64,000 nucleotides of DNA. Source: Brevundimonas sp. GTDB lineage: Bacteria > Pseudomonadota > Alphaproteobacteria > Caulobacterales > Caulobacteraceae. Within the stretch, counting starts at the first letter, position 1. Every line of letters begins with the position of its first letter. Positions 28,578 through 37,604 of the stretch are shown in pieces. Location: the NCBI RefSeq assembly GCF_029946145.1, contig NZ_JAQSDY010000026.1:62001-126000 (forward strand). The letters run 5' to 3'. Below the pieces are notes generated by a model. The model made no database searches and had not been told where the DNA came from. It was given only the letters and a program-made list of their open reading frames with translations. A program made the position numbers and the translations under genes.

Positions 28578-28953
28578 AAAACGCCGGGATTCTGCTGGCG
28601 GCGCACAGCTGGATGTCGAGGGAAGGTGCCAGGGGTTCTGTTGGCGGGCCCCCTGGCGGCCCCGCCCCGGGAACTGATCCCCGAGGACTTAAGTGTTCGA
28701 AATCACCCGAACCGCTTACGCGGCGAGAGCGACTTCTCCAGCGAAGTTATCGTTCGCAGTTAGAAAATGGCCCGATACGGTGGGCCAGGACGGGCGAAAG
28801 CAGTCTTCTTTACACGTCCGTCGATGCTAGTCGGCCCCATGCTCGCTCCGCCGATAACGCGGGGAAGGAATGGTGGAGCCGCCGGGAATCGCACCCGGGT
28901 CCGGTCCGCTTATTACAAGCGCGTTTATCGCCATATCCGGAGCAAGCCCCGGC
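28578..28953 (-). ncRNA. ssrA: Transfer-messenger RNA, circularly permuted two-piece type
   Basis: On the reverse strand the acceptor piece comes first and ends GATTCCCGGCGGCTCC-ACCA at 28871. An intervening segment follows, and the coding piece starts GGGGCCGACTAGCATCGACGG at 28838. The halves pair GGGGCCG with CGGCUCC, including the G3-U70 wobble of alanine identity. The coding piece holds the tag frame at 28757-28716 and several pseudoknot-like stems (GCCAGGGG/CCCCTGGC). A hairpin followed by TTTT near 28578 fits the 3' end. Exact termini are estimates. Confidence 0.93.
28716..28757 (-). other. Proteolysis tag reading frame of tmRNA
   Basis: Read on the reverse strand from GCG at 28757 to TAA at 28716, the frame encodes ANDNFAGEVALAA. 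It keeps the ANDNFA start and the terminal ALAA that ClpX and SspB recognise. The alanine charged on the tRNA-like part would be added before it. Confidence 0.92.
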
Positions 28954-28959
28954 AGGACC

Positions 28960-28988
28960 AATATAGGGTCTCCCGTGTCCGCTTCCAA
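28960..28988 (-). promoter_or_regulatory. Sigma-70 type promoter of ssrA
   Basis: On the reverse strand TTGGAA (28988-28983) and TATATT (28965-28960) are 17 bases apart. The expected start near 28953 falls just before the acceptor-piece stem CCGGGGC/GCTCCGG. Confidence 0.8.
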
Positions 28989-29013
28989 GGTCCGAAGTGG
29001 GGTGCGTCGGATG

Positions 29014-29607
29014 TCAGTCCTCGCGGTCCTCGCGCAGCGCCCGGCGCGACGCTTCCAGCGCCTCGCGATAGCCCTCGCCGTCGCCGAAATCGCCGAACCC
29101 GGAATAGCGGCCGTGTGCGCCCATCAGCCGGCGTGTGTGCTTGATCGGGCACCAGTACTGTTCAGTACGCGCCGAGACTTCGCGGACATAGGCGATGACG
29201 CCGTTCACATACGAGCAGTAGGCGCAGTTCAACTTCTCGATCGCGTTCAGATATGGCAGGCCCGTCCGGTCCAAGATCATGTAACGGCCTCTCGGGACCT
29301 GCGGAATGCCGTAAACGCGGAAGCAGACCGCCTGGTAGATCGACACCCACAGATCGGCCACCGCGAACGGCAGGATCAGCGAATAGATCACCGGGGCGGT
29401 CACCACATACAGCACCGGCGCGCCCAGAATGTATTTCATCAGGTGGACGCGGCGATCCTCGAGACGGCGCACAGCCTCTTCCTCGAACCGGGCCCGGCCG
29501 TGCTCCAGCCCGAAGCGGAAGCCCGATCGCTGCCGCGAGAATTCGGCCGCAAGGTCATGCTCCAGCGCGCGGATCTGCTCGATGAGGGAATCGACCCGGT
29601 TCGTCAT
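29014..29607 (-). CDS. Conserved membrane protein of unknown function
   Basis: 197 residues. A charged, coil-prone N-terminal 70 residues (SLIEQIRALEHDLAAEFSRQ) precede two adjacent membrane segments (LGAPVLYVVTAPVIYSLILPF and VADLWVSIYQAVCF). A C-terminal cytosolic region has RYMILDRTGLPYLNAIEKLN, a CxxC pair in NCAYCSY, and WCPIKH. The three cysteines suggest metal or redox binding. The ATG at 29607 is chosen over a longer frame. I do not recognise the family. Confidence 0.72.
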   Translation of the reverse strand: MTNRVDSLIEQIRALEHDLAAEFSRQRSGFRFGLEHGRARFEEEAVRRLEDRRVHLMKYILGAPVLYVVTAPVIYSLILPFAVADLWVSIYQAVCFRVYGIPQVPRGRYMILDRTGLPYLNAIEKLNCAYCSYVNGVIAYVREVSARTEQYWCPIKHTRRLMGAHGRYSGFGDFGDGEGYREALEASRRALREDRED

Positions 29608-29717
29608 GCGCGCTCTCGATGTTCGCGCGCGCAACGGATCGGTCCGGGGCGACGTCACGCTGGCGGATGCGACCGCCGCACCCCCGCTCCTGCATAGCAT
29701 CCGCCGGGACCGGCGTC

Positions 29718-30620
29718 TCAGGGCTCGGGCGCGTGGACGTCACCCGGGCCCCGATGCCGTTCCCATCCGGGCGTCTGGTTCCTGAACCAGGTCAGTTGCC
29801 TTTTGGCGTAGTTGCGCGTCGCCTGCCGCGTCGCCTCGAGCGCCTGCTCCAGCGAAGAGTCCCCCGCCAGATAACGCGCGAACTCGCGCACCCCGACCGC
29901 CTTCATCGCCGGCAGGTCGGGCGCCAGCCCCCGCGCGACCAGGGCCCGGACCTCCTCCAGCGCGCCGCCTTCGACCATCTGCGCCACGCGGGCGTCGCAG
30001 CGGGCGTACAGCGCCTCGCGTTCAGGCTCGACCACCAGCCCGGTCCAGGAGCCCGGCGCCAGCAGGGGAGCGGTGTCCGCCGTCCAGTCGCTGAGCGAAC
30101 GGCCGGTGTGCGCGGCCACGGCCCAGGCCCGGGTCAGCCGCTGCCGGTCGCCGGCCTCGATCCGCCCCGCCGCCGCCACGTCCACCTCCGCCAGACGGCG
30201 GCGGAAGCCGGCCTCGCCCTCGGCGTCGAACATCGCGCCGGCCCCATCCCGGACCTTGAGCGGAATCTCCGGAATATTCGCCAACCCTTTGGTCAAAGAC
30301 GTAAAATATAGTCCGGTGCCTCCCACCAGCAGGACCGGCCGGGCCTGATCCGTCTGCTCGGCCAGGATCGGCAGCACCGTCCGGCTCCATCGTCCGACCG
30401 ACCAGGCGTCGGCCGCATCGGCCACGCCGTACAGCCTGTGATCGGCCCGCGCCTCATCCTCCGCCGAGGGCCGCGCGCTCAGTACGCTCAGATCCGCATA
30501 GAGCTGCTGGCTGTCCGCGTTGACGATCAGCGCTCCCGTGCGCCCGGCCAGCTCCAGAGCCAGCCGTGACTTTCCCGAGGCGGTCGGGCCGGCGATCAGG
30601 ATGATGAGGGGTCGGGACAA
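29718..30620 (-). CDS. miaA: tRNA dimethylallyltransferase
   Basis: 300 residues. MiaA puts a dimethylallyl group on A37 of tRNAs reading U-starting codons. The P-loop [18 protein letters not shown], substrate [18 protein letters not shown] and the closing [14 protein letters not shown] are present. No ATG fits: a TTG at 30620 directly before [11 protein letters not shown] is the likely start. This is part of a much longer frame whose remaining residues are antisense to mrp and not real. Confidence 0.93.
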   Translation of the reverse strand: MSRPLIILIAGPTASGKSRLALELAGRTGALIVNADSQQLYADLSVLSARPSAEDEARADHRLYGVADAADAWSVGRWSRTVLPILAEQTDQARPVLLVGGTGLYFTSLTKGLANIPEIPLKVRDGAGAMFDAEGEAGFRRRLAEVDVAAAGRIEAGDRQRLTRAWAVAAHTGRSLSDWTADTAPLLAPGSWTGLVVEPEREALYARCDARVAQMVEGGALEEVRALVARGLAPDLPAMKAVGVREFARYLAGDSSLEQALEATRQATRNYAKRQLTWFRNQTPGWERHRGPGDVHAPEP

Positions 30621-30692
30621 AATGCGCGCTCGCGGGCAGGGGTCTCCGGCGATAGAACGCAGGCCTCGCCCCCGCAACCCGGACCGACCCCC

Positions 30693-31757
30693 TTGCCCGA
30701 CCGCGCCGCCGTACTCGCCGCCCTCGACGCCATCCTCGATCCGAAGACCGGGCAGGGGCTGATCGCCGCCGGCCTGGTGCAGGGATTGACGGTCACGGAC
30801 GACCGGGCCGGCTTTGTCATGGAGGTTCCGACCGCCGACGCCGCCCTTTACGCCCCGGTGCGCGACGCCGCCGAGGCCGCGCTGAAGGCCTTGCCGGGCA
30901 TGGCGCGCGTCTCCGTGGTGCTGTCGGCCGAGGCGATCACGTCCCCGAAACGCCGGGCCTCCCTGTCGCCCCAGGCCGTTGACCAGACACGTCCCAGGGC
31001 TCCCGTCGCCACGGATCGGCCCGCCCACGTCCGCCGCGTCCTCGCCATCGCCAGCGGCAAGGGCGGGGTCGGCAAGTCCACCGTGGCGGTCAATCTCGCC
31101 GCCGCCTTCGCCGCGCGCGGCCTGTCCGTGGGCCTGCTGGACGCCGACGTCCATGGCCCGTCCCTGCCGACCATGCTGGGCATGTCCGGCCAGCCGGAAT
31201 ACCGCGACGGCCGCATCCAGCCCCATGTCGTCCACGGCCTGAAGGCCATGTCGGTGGGCCTGCTGACCAAGGCGGACGACGCCATGATCTGGCGCGGCCC
31301 CATGGCCTCCCAGGCCCTGACCCAGATGTTGACCCAGACGGCCTGGGGCACGGAGGAGGCGCCGCTGGACATCCTCGTCGTCGATCTGCCGCCCGGCACC
31401 GGCGACGTGCAGCTGACCCTGATCCAGAAGACCCCGCTGGACGGCGCTGTCATCGTCTCCACGCCGCAGGAAGTCGCCCTCGCCGACGCCCGCCGCGGCC
31501 ACCGGCTGTTCGAGAAGGTCGGCGTCCCGACCCTCGGCCTGATCGAAAACATGACCGGCCCGGTGTTCGGCGAAGGTGGGGCGAAGGCCGAGGCCGCGCG
31601 TCTGTCCATCCCCTTCCTCGGTGGCCTGCCTCTGGACGCCGCCTTCCGCGAGGGCGGCGACGCCGGTGTTCCGGCGGTTCTTGTCCCCACGAACGGCGAC
31701 CTGGCCGCCCGCTTCGACGGCATGGCAAAGGCCCTCGCGGAAAAACTGGGCCTCTGA
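30693..31757 (+). CDS. Mrp/ApbC-type ATPase for iron-sulfur carriage, without the usual CxxC
   Basis: 354 residues. An N-terminal MIP18-like domain (residues 1-80) and a Ser/Pro-rich linker lead to a P-loop ATPase: [51 protein letters not shown] and [16 protein letters not shown]. Typical members bind a bridging cluster with a CxxC about 15 residues after the ENM motif. Here [19 protein letters not shown] skips that segment altogether. The start is a TTG at 30693, and the divergent miaA also starts with TTG. Confidence 0.87.
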   Translation: MPDRAAVLAALDAILDPKTGQGLIAAGLVQGLTVTDDRAGFVMEVPTADAALYAPVRDAAEAALKALPGMARVSVVLSAEAITSPKRRASLSPQAVDQTRPRAPVATDRPAHVRRVLAIASGKGGVGKSTVAVNLAAAFAARGLSVGLLDADVHGPSLPTMLGMSGQPEYRDGRIQPHVVHGLKAMSVGLLTKADDAMIWRGPMASQALTQMLTQTAWGTEEAPLDILVVDLPPGTGDVQLTLIQKTPLDGAVIVSTPQEVALADARRGHRLFEKVGVPTLGLIENMTGPVFGEGGAKAEAARLSIPFLGGLPLDAAFREGGDAGVPAVLVPTNGDLAARFDGMAKALAEKLGL

Positions 31758-31820
31758 GGGTTTCCAAACGAAACTGTAATCGCCACCTTGTCGGTTCCAG
31801 TAACGCCCCCGAGAGAGCCC

Positions 31821-32918
31821 ATGAGCGTCGAAGCCCTGTTCCGCCCCTTCGAGGTCAAGTCCCTGAAGATGCCTAACCGCATCGTCATGGCCCCCATGAC
31901 CCGCTCCTTCTCTCCGGGCGGCATCCCGACCAGCGACGTCGCCGGCTACTATCGCCGCCGGGCCGAGGGCGGAGTCGGCTTGATCATCACCGAGGGCACG
32001 GTCGTCGAACGGCCCGCCGCCCGCAACGACGCCGCCGTCCCCGTCTTCTACGGCGAGGCCCTGCCGGCCTGGAAGAAGGTGGTCGAGGAAGTCCACGCCG
32101 CCGGCGGCCTGATCGCGCCCCAGCTCTGGCACGTCGGTTCGGCGCGCGGGCAGGGGGCTAACTGGGCGCCGTTGGGCAAGGTCGATAGCCCCTCGGGCAT
32201 GACCAGCCCCGGCAAGCGCGGTCTCGAGCCGATGACCGACGAGGACATCGCCGACACCATCGCCGCCTTCGGCCGCTCGGCCCGCGCCACCCGCGAGCTC
32301 GGCTTCGACGCCGTCGAGATCCACGGCGCCCACGGCTATCTGATCGACCAGTTCTTCTGGTCCGGCCTCAACGACCGCGCCGACAAATGGGGCGGCGGGA
32401 CCATCGCCGATCGCGCCCGTTTCGGGGCCGAGGTGGTCAAGGCCGTGCGCGAGGGCGTCGGCCCGGACATGGCCCTGATCCTGCGCCTGTCGCAGTGGAA
32501 GTCGCACGACTTCGCCGCGAAGAACGCCCATGACCCGGCCGAACTGGAACAGTGGCTGACGCCCCTGGTCGAGGCCGGCGTCGACGTCTTCCACTGCTCC
32601 CAGCGCCGCTTCTGGGAGCCCGAGTTCGAGGGCTCGGACCTCAATTTCGCCGGCTGGACCAAGAAGGTCACCGGCCTGCCGACCATCACCGTCGGTTCGG
32701 TCGGCCTGGACGGCGAGTTCATCGCGGCCTTCGGCGGCGCGGGTTCGAAACCGGCCTCGCTGGACGGCCTTATCGCCCGGCTCGAGAAGGACGAGTTCGA
32801 CCTCGTCGCCGTTGGCCGCGCCCTGCTGGCCGATCCGCACTGGGTCGAAAAGGTCCGCGCCGGCCGTCTGGACGAACTGAAGGACTTCGAACGCTCGGCC
32901 ATGATGACCCTCAGCTAG
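31821..32918 (+). CDS. NADH:flavin oxidoreductase, Old Yellow Enzyme family
   Basis: 365 residues, an FMN-binding TIM barrel. It opens [20 protein letters not shown], with [12 protein letters not shown] and [20 protein letters not shown] for substrate and flavin, and closes [20 protein letters not shown]. These enzymes reduce activated C=C bonds of enones, nitro compounds or xenobiotics with NAD(P)H. GAGAGAG precedes the ATG. It follows mrp by 63 bases on the same strand. Natural substrate unknown. Confidence 0.92.
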   Translation: MSVEALFRPFEVKSLKMPNRIVMAPMTRSFSPGGIPTSDVAGYYRRRAEGGVGLIITEGTVVERPAARNDAAVPVFYGEALPAWKKVVEEVHAAGGLIAPQLWHVGSARGQGANWAPLGKVDSPSGMTSPGKRGLEPMTDEDIADTIAAFGRSARATRELGFDAVEIHGAHGYLIDQFFWSGLNDRADKWGGGTIADRARFGAEVVKAVREGVGPDMALILRLSQWKSHDFAAKNAHDPAELEQWLTPLVEAGVDVFHCSQRRFWEPEFEGSDLNFAGWTKKVTGLPTITVGSVGLDGEFIAAFGGAGSKPASLDGLIARLEKDEFDLVAVGRALLADPHWVEKVRAGRLDELKDFERSAMMTLS

Positions 32919-32985
32919 GGGACCGGGGCAGGGGCGTGGCGTTTGAACCCTCGCCCCCCGACCCTCGCCCCCCTATCCTGCCGCC

Positions 32986-33741
32986 ATGTCCGGCCTCGCC
33001 CTCACCACCCTGTGGCTCAGCGCCATCATCGGCGCCCGTTATCTGCTGATCGCGGGCGCCGTCTGGTGGATGCAGTGGGGCCGCGAGGCCGGCGTCGGCC
33101 GGCGGCTGAACCGCGACCGTCCGTCCCGCCGCCTGATGCTGCGAGAGATCCGCTATTCCCTGGTCTCCACCCCGATCTACGCCTTTCCCGCCGCCCTCGC
33201 GCTTGAGGCGTGGAAGGCCGGCGGCACGCGGCTGTATCTTGACCCCGCCCTGTACGGCTGGTGGTGGCTGCCGGTCAGCTTCGTCGGGCTGCTGCTGATC
33301 CAGGACGCCCACTACTACTGGACGCACCGGCTTCTGCATCACCCGCGGCTGTTTCCCGTCGCCCACGCCGGCCATCACCGCAGCCGCGAGCCAAGCCCCT
33401 TCGCCAGCTTCGCCTTCGACCCCGTCGAGGCCGTCGCCACGGCCTGGCTGCTGCCGCTGCTGGTCTTCCTGATCCCGGTCAACATCTGGGTCGTCGTCGC
33501 CCTGCTGACGGTCATGACCGCCGCCGCCGTCATGAATCATTGCGGCTGGGAGATGTGGCCGGACCGCTGGGTGCGCTCAGGCCCCGGCGCCCAGCTGATC
33601 ACCGCGACGCATCACAGCCGTCACCACACCCATATGAGGACCAACTACGGCCTGTATTTCCGCCTCTGGGACCGGCTGTGCGGAACCGACGCCATGCCGG
33701 AGTCTCAGGCCTCGGGCTCGATCACCACGGCGGTGCCATAG
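32986..33741 (+). CDS. Sterol desaturase / fatty acid hydroxylase family membrane enzyme
   Basis: 251 residues with about four membrane segments. The diiron histidine clusters are visible: HYYWTHRLLHH, HAGHHRSREPSP and HHSRHHTHM. Such enzymes hydroxylate or desaturate lipids on the cytoplasmic face; hydroxylation of sphingolipid, ornithine lipid or carotenoid is possible in Caulobacteraceae. The last 37 bases overlap the convergent ybjQ gene. Confidence 0.9.
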   Translation: MSGLALTTLWLSAIIGARYLLIAGAVWWMQWGREAGVGRRLNRDRPSRRLMLREIRYSLVSTPIYAFPAALALEAWKAGGTRLYLDPALYGWWWLPVSFVGLLLIQDAHYYWTHRLLHHPRLFPVAHAGHHRSREPSPFASFAFDPVEAVATAWLLPLLVFLIPVNIWVVVALLTVMTAAAVMNHCGWEMWPDRWVRSGPGAQLITATHHSRHHTHMRTNYGLYFRLWDRLCGTDAMPESQASGSITTAVP

Positions 33742-34028
33742 GCCAGCACCTCGGTGATCCCCGGCATGATCTCATTGGCGTCGTAACGCATGGCCAGGAT
33801 GGCGTTGGCGCCCATCTCCCGCGCGTGGGCGACCAGTTCGTCATAGGCTTCCTGACGCGCCGTCTCGGCCAGTTTGACATAGACGCCGATCCGGCCGCCG
33901 AAGACCGACTGCACCCCGCCGACCATGTCGCTGATGGCGTTGCGCGACCGCACGGTGATGCCGCGCACCACGCCGAGGGTCTTCACGACCCGATGCCCGG
34001 GCGCGTCATTGGTGGTCACGATCAGCAT
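33705..34028 (-). CDS. YbjQ family (UPF0145) protein
   Basis: 107 residues, full length. MLIVTTNDAPGHRVVKTLGV, then VRGITVRSRNAISDMVGGVQ, and MGANAILAMRYDANEI are the family's conserved blocks. A pentameric fold is known for relatives and metal binding has been proposed; function is not settled. AGGAG precedes the ATG. It lies downstream of folA in the same direction. Confidence 0.93.
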   Translation of the reverse strand: MLIVTTNDAPGHRVVKTLGVVRGITVRSRNAISDMVGGVQSVFGGRIGVYVKLAETARQEAYDELVAHAREMGANAILAMRYDANEIMPGITEVLAYGTAVVIEPEA

Positions 34029-34046
34029 GGCTGGCTCCTGGCTGTT

Positions 34047-34562
34047 TCAGCGCCGCTCCAGCACGCGGAAGACGAAGGCGTGATCGTCCTTCTCGCCGGC
34101 CGGATGCGCCTCCGACGATACCTCCACAAAGGCCGCCTCGTCGAACGGCGGGAAGACGGCGTCGCCCTCCGCTTCGGCCTCGACCTCGGTGACATACAGC
34201 CGTTTCGCCCGGGGCAGGGCCTTTTCGAACAGGGCGGTGCCGCCGATGACGCAGATTTCCTCGACGCTGTCGTCCTCGGCCTGCTCCCGCGCGATCTCGA
34301 TCGCCTCGTCCAGCGTCGTGCAGACCAGGGCGCCGCGCGCCGAAAACGACTCGTCCTTCGACAGCACAATGTTCAACCGTCCGGGCAGGGGCTTCAGCGG
34401 CAGGCTCTCCCACGTCCGCCGTCCCATGATGCAGGGTTTGCCGAGGGTGATGGCCTTGAACCGCTGCAGATCGCTGCGCAGCCGCCACGGCAGGTCGCCG
34501 TCACGTCCGATCACCCCGTTGCGGGCGCGGGCGACGACCAGGACCAGTTTCGCGATCGCCAT
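34047..34562 (-). CDS. folA: Dihydrofolate reductase
   Basis: 171 residues. FolA reduces dihydrofolate, which thymidylate synthase produces, back to tetrahydrofolate. Visible: VARARNGVIGRDGDLPW (active site loop with Asp-Leu-Pro-Trp), IMGRRTWESLPLKPLPGR (NADPH site) and ICVIGGTALFEKALP. The ATG at 34562 overlaps the stop of the MazG-like gene in ATGA. It ends the thyA-TIR-mazG-folA unit, which links dTMP and folate recycling. Confidence 0.96.
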   Translation of the reverse strand: MAIAKLVLVVARARNGVIGRDGDLPWRLRSDLQRFKAITLGKPCIMGRRTWESLPLKPLPGRLNIVLSKDESFSARGALVCTTLDEAIEIAREQAEDDSVEEICVIGGTALFEKALPRAKRLYVTEVEAEAEGDAVFPPFDEAAFVEVSSEAHPAGEKDDHAFVFRVLERR

Positions 34563-34882
34563 CAGCGGGGCTCCAGCCAGTGAAGCCATTTGCGCTGCAT
34601 GGCCTGTTCAAGATCGATCCCCGCCCGGTCGCAATAGATCAGCAGCATCCCCAGCACATCCGCCGCCTCGTCGCCCAGCTTGCCGGCGTCGGCGGCGCCC
34701 CGCGCCCGGCCGCTCATGCGCAGATGCTCGGCGGTCAGTTCGCCCAGCTCCTCCTGCACCTTCAGCAGGGCCCAGTCGGCGGAGCGTTCGATGCCGTGCT
34801 CGGCGGCGTAGATGTCGGAGATGCGCAGGACGTCGGCGGTTAGGTCGGAGAGATTGAGCGAGGTCACGTCGGCTTCCGCCAT
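34562..34882 (-). CDS. MazG-like nucleotide pyrophosphohydrolase
   Basis: 106 residues, all-alpha. The metal-binding acidic pattern is seen in LKVQEELGELTAEHLRMSG and GDEAADVLGMLLIYCDRAG, matching EExxE and ExxD motifs of the MazG/iMazG group that hydrolyse NTPs or dNTPs to monophosphates. Its first 19 bases overlap the end of the TIR-like gene. Placement between a TIR effector and folA is notable; house-cleaning of dNTPs would fit thyA/folA. Confidence 0.85.
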   Translation of the reverse strand: MAEADVTSLNLSDLTADVLRISDIYAAEHGIERSADWALLKVQEELGELTAEHLRMSGRARGAADAGKLGDEAADVLGMLLIYCDRAGIDLEQAMQRKWLHWLEPR

Positions 34883-35718
34883 CTCAGATATAGTTCGGAG
34901 ATGCGGGGCGAGGGTGTCCAGAAGTCATCCACATGATTAGGCGGCGCCAGAAGGGTCGCGAGATTTGGCCAGGTGAAATCGACGGCTTCACCAAAAACAG
35001 TCCGCGTTTCCTGTTCCGGTAGCTTTCCGTCAAGGACAGCCGCAGCCAAGCTCTCCAGAAAGGCGAATATTCGTCTCATGGCCGGGCGCAGTGCAATCAT
35101 ATCCTCGTCGTATGAATCGAACGGCACGGATTTCAGAGATTCGCGGACCGGCTTCAACGGACCGTCCCACATGTCGATATAGGCCTGCAGTTCCGCGCTG
35201 TCGGAAGGAGCCGCCACCACGGGGGCCGCTCGACGAGCGACTTCCTCGGCGATTCCCGGATCAACTGAGATTGCCCGGATCTGACGCCTGATCTGGTTTG
35301 CGGCGGGCCCGAGGGCGGCGATCAGGTTGCCGTCCTTCCTTGCAGCCAGGTAGTTCAATGGCGCCATCCCGATCAGATCGGTGGGAAGATGCATCTCTGA
35401 ACCGAACGGTTGAACAATGAAGCACCGGTCCGGAGACAGCGCGCCTACGAAAAGGCCAAGCTCAAAGACAACATTATCTCGCGGCGCAGCGACGGCCTCG
35501 CCCCGCAGTTGAAGGATGTCGTCCGCAGTGAAAACGAAAGCGGCGAGATCGGACGCGCGGCTGCGGACAAACAGATCGCTCAGCGCCGTGCGGCTCGGTT
35601 TGAAGACATCCTGCGTCCAGACCGTCGGCTCGCAGTCAAAAGACAGCAGTTCCTGAAGCGCATAGGCGACATCAAGCCCTTCGACAGAGGAGCCGATAAA
35701 GAGCGCAGCGTCCTTCAA
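34864..35718 (-). CDS. TIR-like (PF10137-type) putative NAD-cleaving effector with C-terminal extension
   Basis: 284 residues. Residues 3-125 look like the nucleotide-binding TIR-like domain found in Pycsar and CBASS effectors: [37 protein letters not shown], then [19 protein letters not shown], in which Glu86 is at the expected catalytic position. Such domains deplete NAD during antiphage defence. Residues 150-284 are helical and unrecognised, a possible sensor. No cyclase neighbours it. The ATG overlaps the thyA stop in ATGA and the end overlaps mazG. GC is about 55-60 percent, below the neighbours. Confidence 0.75.
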   Translation of the reverse strand: MKDAALFIGSSVEGLDVAYALQELLSFDCEPTVWTQDVFKPSRTALSDLFVRSRASDLAAFVFTADDILQLRGEAVAAPRDNVVFELGLFVGALSPDRCFIVQPFGSEMHLPTDLIGMAPLNYLAARKDGNLIAALGPAANQIRRQIRAISVDPGIAEEVARRAAPVVAAPSDSAELQAYIDMWDGPLKPVRESLKSVPFDSYDEDMIALRPAMRRIFAFLESLAAAVLDGKLPEQETRTVFGEAVDFTWPNLATLLAPPNHVDDFWTPSPRISELYLRWRKPT

Positions 35719-36572
35719 CGAGACACTTTTGCCGGGATGTGCGGCCAGGGATCATAATCGACGATGCGTACGTCCTCGAGCCTGTGAGAAAACAGGTCTG
35801 GGCGATCAGTCAGTTCGAGCTTGGGAAACGACCGAGGCGTTCGCATGATCTGCAACCGCGATTGCTCAATGTGGTCCAGGTAGATGTGGGCGTCACCGAC
35901 GCTCCAGATGAATTCCCCTACCGAAAGGCCAACCTGGCGAGCGATCATATGGGTCAGCAGCGCATAGCTGGCGATATTGAACGGCACCCCAAGAAAGACG
36001 TCGGCCGACCGCTGGTACAGCTGGCAGCTCAGTCTGCCGTCGGCGACGAAGAACTGGAACAGGCAGTGGCACGGCGGCAGGGCCATGTCGTCGACGTCCG
36101 CCGGGTTCCAGGCGCTGACGATATGCCGGCGGCTGTTGGGATTGGTCTTCAGCCCCTCGACCAGCTTCGTGATCTGGTCGATCACCCGGCCGTCGGGCGC
36201 CGCCCACGACCGCCACTGCTTGCCGTAGACCGGCCCCAGCTCGCCCTCGGCGTCGGCCCATTCGTTCCAGATGCTGACGCCGTTGTCCTTGAGCCAGCCG
36301 ATATTGGTCTCGCCCCGCAGGAACCACAGCAGTTCGACGATGATCGACCGCAGGTGCAGCTTCTTGGTGGTCAGGACCGGGAAGCCCTTGGCCAGGTCGA
36401 ACCGCATCTGCCGCCCGAACACGCCCAGGGTCCCCGTGCCCGTCCGGTCGTCACGCTGCGACCCGTTGTCGAGAATGTCGCGCAGCAGATTCAGATACTG
36501 CCACTCCGGATGATCGGCCGCGACGGCCCCGGTGCGAGCCTGCAGTTCGGCGAGGGTGGCGACGGCGTTCAT
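35715..36572 (-). CDS. thyA: Thymidylate synthase
   Basis: 285 residues. ThyA methylates dUMP using methylene-tetrahydrofolate. The N-terminal [17 protein letters not shown], the catalytic Cys in [33 protein letters not shown] and [13 protein letters not shown] are all intact. The C-terminus ends [14 protein letters not shown], longer than and different from the usual hydrophobic end of the family. The ATG at 36572 is taken; a GTG at 36590 lies nearer a GGAGGT. Base composition falls sharply in the last third. Confidence 0.95.
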   Translation of the reverse strand: MNAVATLAELQARTGAVAADHPEWQYLNLLRDILDNGSQRDDRTGTGTLGVFGRQMRFDLAKGFPVLTTKKLHLRSIIVELLWFLRGETNIGWLKDNGVSIWNEWADAEGELGPVYGKQWRSWAAPDGRVIDQITKLVEGLKTNPNSRRHIVSAWNPADVDDMALPPCHCLFQFFVADGRLSCQLYQRSADVFLGVPFNIASYALLTHMIARQVGLSVGEFIWSVGDAHIYLDHIEQSRLQIMRTPRSFPKLELTDRPDLFSHRLEDVRIVDYDPWPHIPAKVSR

Positions 36573-36670
36573 TGGGGAACGTTGACTCACTAAGTGATTC
36601 GCGACCTCCAATTTCTGTCGGACCCGGCGATCAAGTTGTGAGTTGTCTGGCGATGATCGCCGTGCGGCAG

Positions 36671-37537
36671 TCAGGGCTTGGATGGATCGAGAAGCCGCCC
36701 CTCAACGGTCCGGGTGGAAGTCGAGCGCTCGACCACTCCCTCCGCGTCCGTTGTCGTCAGAGTGGTAACCGTCGTCCGCCGGACAACGCGACCACCGGCG
36801 TCCGTGGTGAAGGTGGTGGTGATTTCGCCCGTGACGTCATCGGCCGCCCTGGCCTGAAGCGCGTCATCGAGCGTCTTCGGCTCGCCCATGATCTCCGCGA
36901 CGACCACGTCCGACTCCGCGCGCTCCCGGCGCACGAATTCGGGGTTGATCGGCGTCTCCGCAACGAAAGCGGAGCCTCCGGCATCGGCGGGTCTCATTCG
37001 CAGCAACACGGGCCCTAAGCCGCCCCGTTCAGCGTACGACGCGCCGTCGCGGAGGTCGCCAATGCGCAGGTCAAATGGTGCGAGCGTTCCGATCACGGAG
37101 TGTGGGTCGCACTCGATCTTGAAGGCGTTCCAAGTGAATATCCAATGTCCGCATGCCTCGCGAGGCATGCCTCCGGCAACCAGCCAGGCGTCGATCCGCG
37201 TCTCCAGCTCCGCCGCGTTGAGCAGATGCAGGGAGCCGTCCGGCGACTTCAGCACCCGCGCCGGCCACTGCCAGTCCCCCGCGCGGTCCTCGGCCGTGGC
37301 CTCGGGAGGCAGATCGAACTCCAGCTCCACACCATCGTCGCGCACGGCGACGACGCGCTCGACCAGCAATCCTCCTGACTGGCTCGACCCAGAAGAGCCG
37401 TCGTCGGTTGACGACTCGGTCGTATTCTTCAGGCGGAGTTCATAGACGTCGCCAACATGGTCCTGGACTGCAGGCTGCGCCCGGGCGTCGCCAGCGCAAA
37501 TCAGGACGGTGACCGCGAGAGTCAGAAAACGCAGCAT
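36671..37537 (-). CDS. Exported protein of unknown function
   Basis: 288 residues. A signal peptide ends AGDARAQ. The middle has two tryptophans ([10 protein letters not shown]), [17 protein letters not shown] and a cysteine pair that could form a disulphide. The C-terminus is unusually Thr-rich ([20 protein letters not shown]), like repeated beta strands. I do not recognise a domain. The 98 bases between it and thyA hold no visible feature apart from the thyA ribosome site region. Confidence 0.72.
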   Translation of the reverse strand: MLRFLTLAVTVLICAGDARAQPAVQDHVGDVYELRLKNTTESSTDDGSSGSSQSGGLLVERVVAVRDDGVELEFDLPPEATAEDRAGDWQWPARVLKSPDGSLHLLNAAELETRIDAWLVAGGMPREACGHWIFTWNAFKIECDPHSVIGTLAPFDLRIGDLRDGASYAERGGLGPVLLRMRPADAGGSAFVAETPINPEFVRRERAESDVVVAEIMGEPKTLDDALQARAADDVTGEITTTFTTDAGGRVVRRTTVTTLTTTDAEGVVERSTSTRTVEGRLLDPSKP

Positions 37538-37604
37538 GGGAGGCTCCCGATCGGTCGCGAAGCCGCCACCCTAGCCTCCTCGAATCGTGACGGAAAGGCG
37601 TGCG

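Noticed and set aside
28572-29144. Short open frames on the + strand through the tmRNA region
   Set aside because: They overlap the permuted tmRNA gene, whose structure and tag explain the sequence.
30640-32840. The long 5' part of the frame that ends in miaA
   Set aside because: Only 29718-30620 encodes MiaA. The rest is antisense to mrp and the Old Yellow Enzyme gene and does not resemble any protein.
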